Of a stretch of DNA of 6,582 bases, positions 6,165 to 6,582 are shown one piece after another. The notes beneath the pieces were generated by a model. The model did no database searches and was not told the DNA's origin. It saw only the letters and a program-made list of their open reading frames with translations. This DNA is from Bacteroidales bacterium (GTDB taxonomy: Bacteria > Bacteroidota > Bacteroidia > Bacteroidales > UBA4181): the NCBI GenBank assembly GCA_031264715.1, contig JAISDP010000139.1, positions 1 to 6,582 on the forward strand, in the 5' to 3' direction. The translations under genes and the position numbers were made by a program. Position 1 is the stretch's first letter. Each line of letters starts with the position of its first letter.

Positions 6165-6252
6165 CCGAATAAAATTAATTTAAAATCCGGCGGGAAACAC
6201 ACCCATCCACGGACTTGTTCATATTTTTGAATGATGAGTATCGCACGCTTCA
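6165..6252. other. Spacer between recA and nfnA
   Basis: This is an 88-bp gap between two genes on the minus strand. Next to the nfnA ATG it is A/T-rich and includes a perfect 10-bp palindrome, AAATTAATTT, at 6172-6181. On the minus strand a short GGG/CCC hairpin with a 7-base loop (6189-6201) is followed by T-rich sequence, but it is too small to call a recA terminator. I see no clear Bacteroidota promoter pattern, so nfnA may have its own promoter or be read through from recA. Confidence 0.45.
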
Positions 6253-6582
6253 CTATTCCTGGCCTTCCACTATGTTTGGGTTCACAGTAAGCGCCTGGCG
6301 TATCTTTTCTTCCAATTCGGCAGCCAGTTCATCGTTATCGGCCAGCAATTGTTTCACGGCATCGCGGCCTTGCCCCAGCTTGGTGTCGCCATAGCTGAAC
6401 CACGAACCGCTTTTCTTGACGATGTTGAAGGTAGTGCCCAGATCGATGATTTCGCCGATGCGTGAGATGCCTTCGCCATAAATCACGTCAAATTCGGCGC
6501 GGCGGAATGGCGGAGCCAACTTGTTTTTCACTATTTTCACCTTCACGCGGTTGCCGCTTACATCTTCACCGTCCTTAATGGG
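6253..6582 (-). CDS. recA: RecA recombinase, C-terminal 109 residues (5' part beyond window)
   Basis: The minus-strand frame is open from the window edge to a TAG at 6255-6253. It encodes the end of RecA: PIKDGEDVSGNRVKVKIVKN, then KLAPPFRRAEFDVIYGEGIS, then IGEIIDLG, GSWFSYGDTKLGQGRD and the helical ELAAELEEKIRQAL. These are the hallmark segments of the ATPase core's last strands and of the C-terminal DNA-binding domain. Known role: ATP-dependent homologous pairing and strand exchange, and SOS co-protease activity, in the cytoplasm. The Walker A and B motifs lie outside the window. A GTG at 6546-6544 that could be mistaken for a start is an internal Val codon, because the RecA similarity continues upstream of it. 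The tail after the last helix is short (NPNIVEGQE) and mildly acidic, as in many RecA proteins. nfnA follows 88 bp downstream on the same strand; a functional link to RecA is not implied. Confidence 0.97.
   Translation of the reverse strand, partial: PIKDGEDVSGNRVKVKIVKNKLAPPFRRAEFDVIYGEGISRIGEIIDLGTTFNIVKKSGSWFSYGDTKLGQGRDAVKQLLADNDELAAELEEKIRQALTVNPNIVEGQE

Noticed and set aside
6165..6252. Bacteroidota sigma promoter for nfnA
   Set aside because: I looked for TTTG and TAnnTTTG elements at proper spacing on the minus strand and found only poor matches in A/T-rich DNA.
6253..6546. Independent 97-residue gene starting at GTG 6546
   Set aside because: RecA similarity continues upstream of the GTG to the window edge, so this is the tail of recA.

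Overview
The window looks like chromosomal DNA from a member of the Bacteroidota, possibly Bacteroidales-like. The basis is moderate GC, A/T-rich start regions without clear Shine-Dalgarno motifs, a RecA C-terminus and NfnA/NfnB proteins of Bacteroidota type, and a tandem DUF1080 / Gfo-Idh-MocA / DUF6807 gene set that is common in that phylum. This placement rests on recognition, not on a search.

Left half (1-3703, plus strand): three genes in a row that look like an exported carbohydrate-modification cassette. First is the 3' part of a protein with two tandem DUF1080 (3-keto-disaccharide hydrolase-like) domains. Next is a Tat-exported Gfo/Idh/MocA NAD(P)-dependent oxidoreductase. Last is a DUF6807 (formerly 'PmoA') lipoprotein of unknown biochemical role. 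The inferred logic is that the oxidoreductase makes or removes a 3-keto group on a sugar, the DUF1080 enzyme cleaves the keto-glycoside, and the DUF6807 protein handles substrate or product. All three appear to work outside the cytoplasm. The two spacers between these genes (145 and 96 bp) are not tight; the second holds a long imperfect hairpin with two competing 3' arms and a T-run just before the next start codon.

Middle (3704-3803): a 100-bp A/T-rich convergent junction with at most weak terminator-like hairpins.

Right half (3804-6582, minus strand): housekeeping genes. Read on the minus strand, they are the C-terminal part of recA, then nfnA and nfnB. The last two match the two subunits of the electron-bifurcating NADH-dependent ferredoxin:NADP+ oxidoreductase; annotation pipelines often call them a 'sulfide/dihydroorotate dehydrogenase-like FAD/NAD-binding protein' and 'NADPH-dependent glutamate synthase (gltA)'. 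The 57-bp nfnA-nfnB spacer carries an inverted repeat built from the same CAAGTT/AACTTG words as the plus-strand hairpin.

I see no mobile element, CRISPR array, tRNA or rRNA. The nearest thing to an undescribed system is the exported keto-sugar cassette with its uncharacterised DUF6807 member. The regulatory or repeat nature of the hairpin spacer is the second point of interest.
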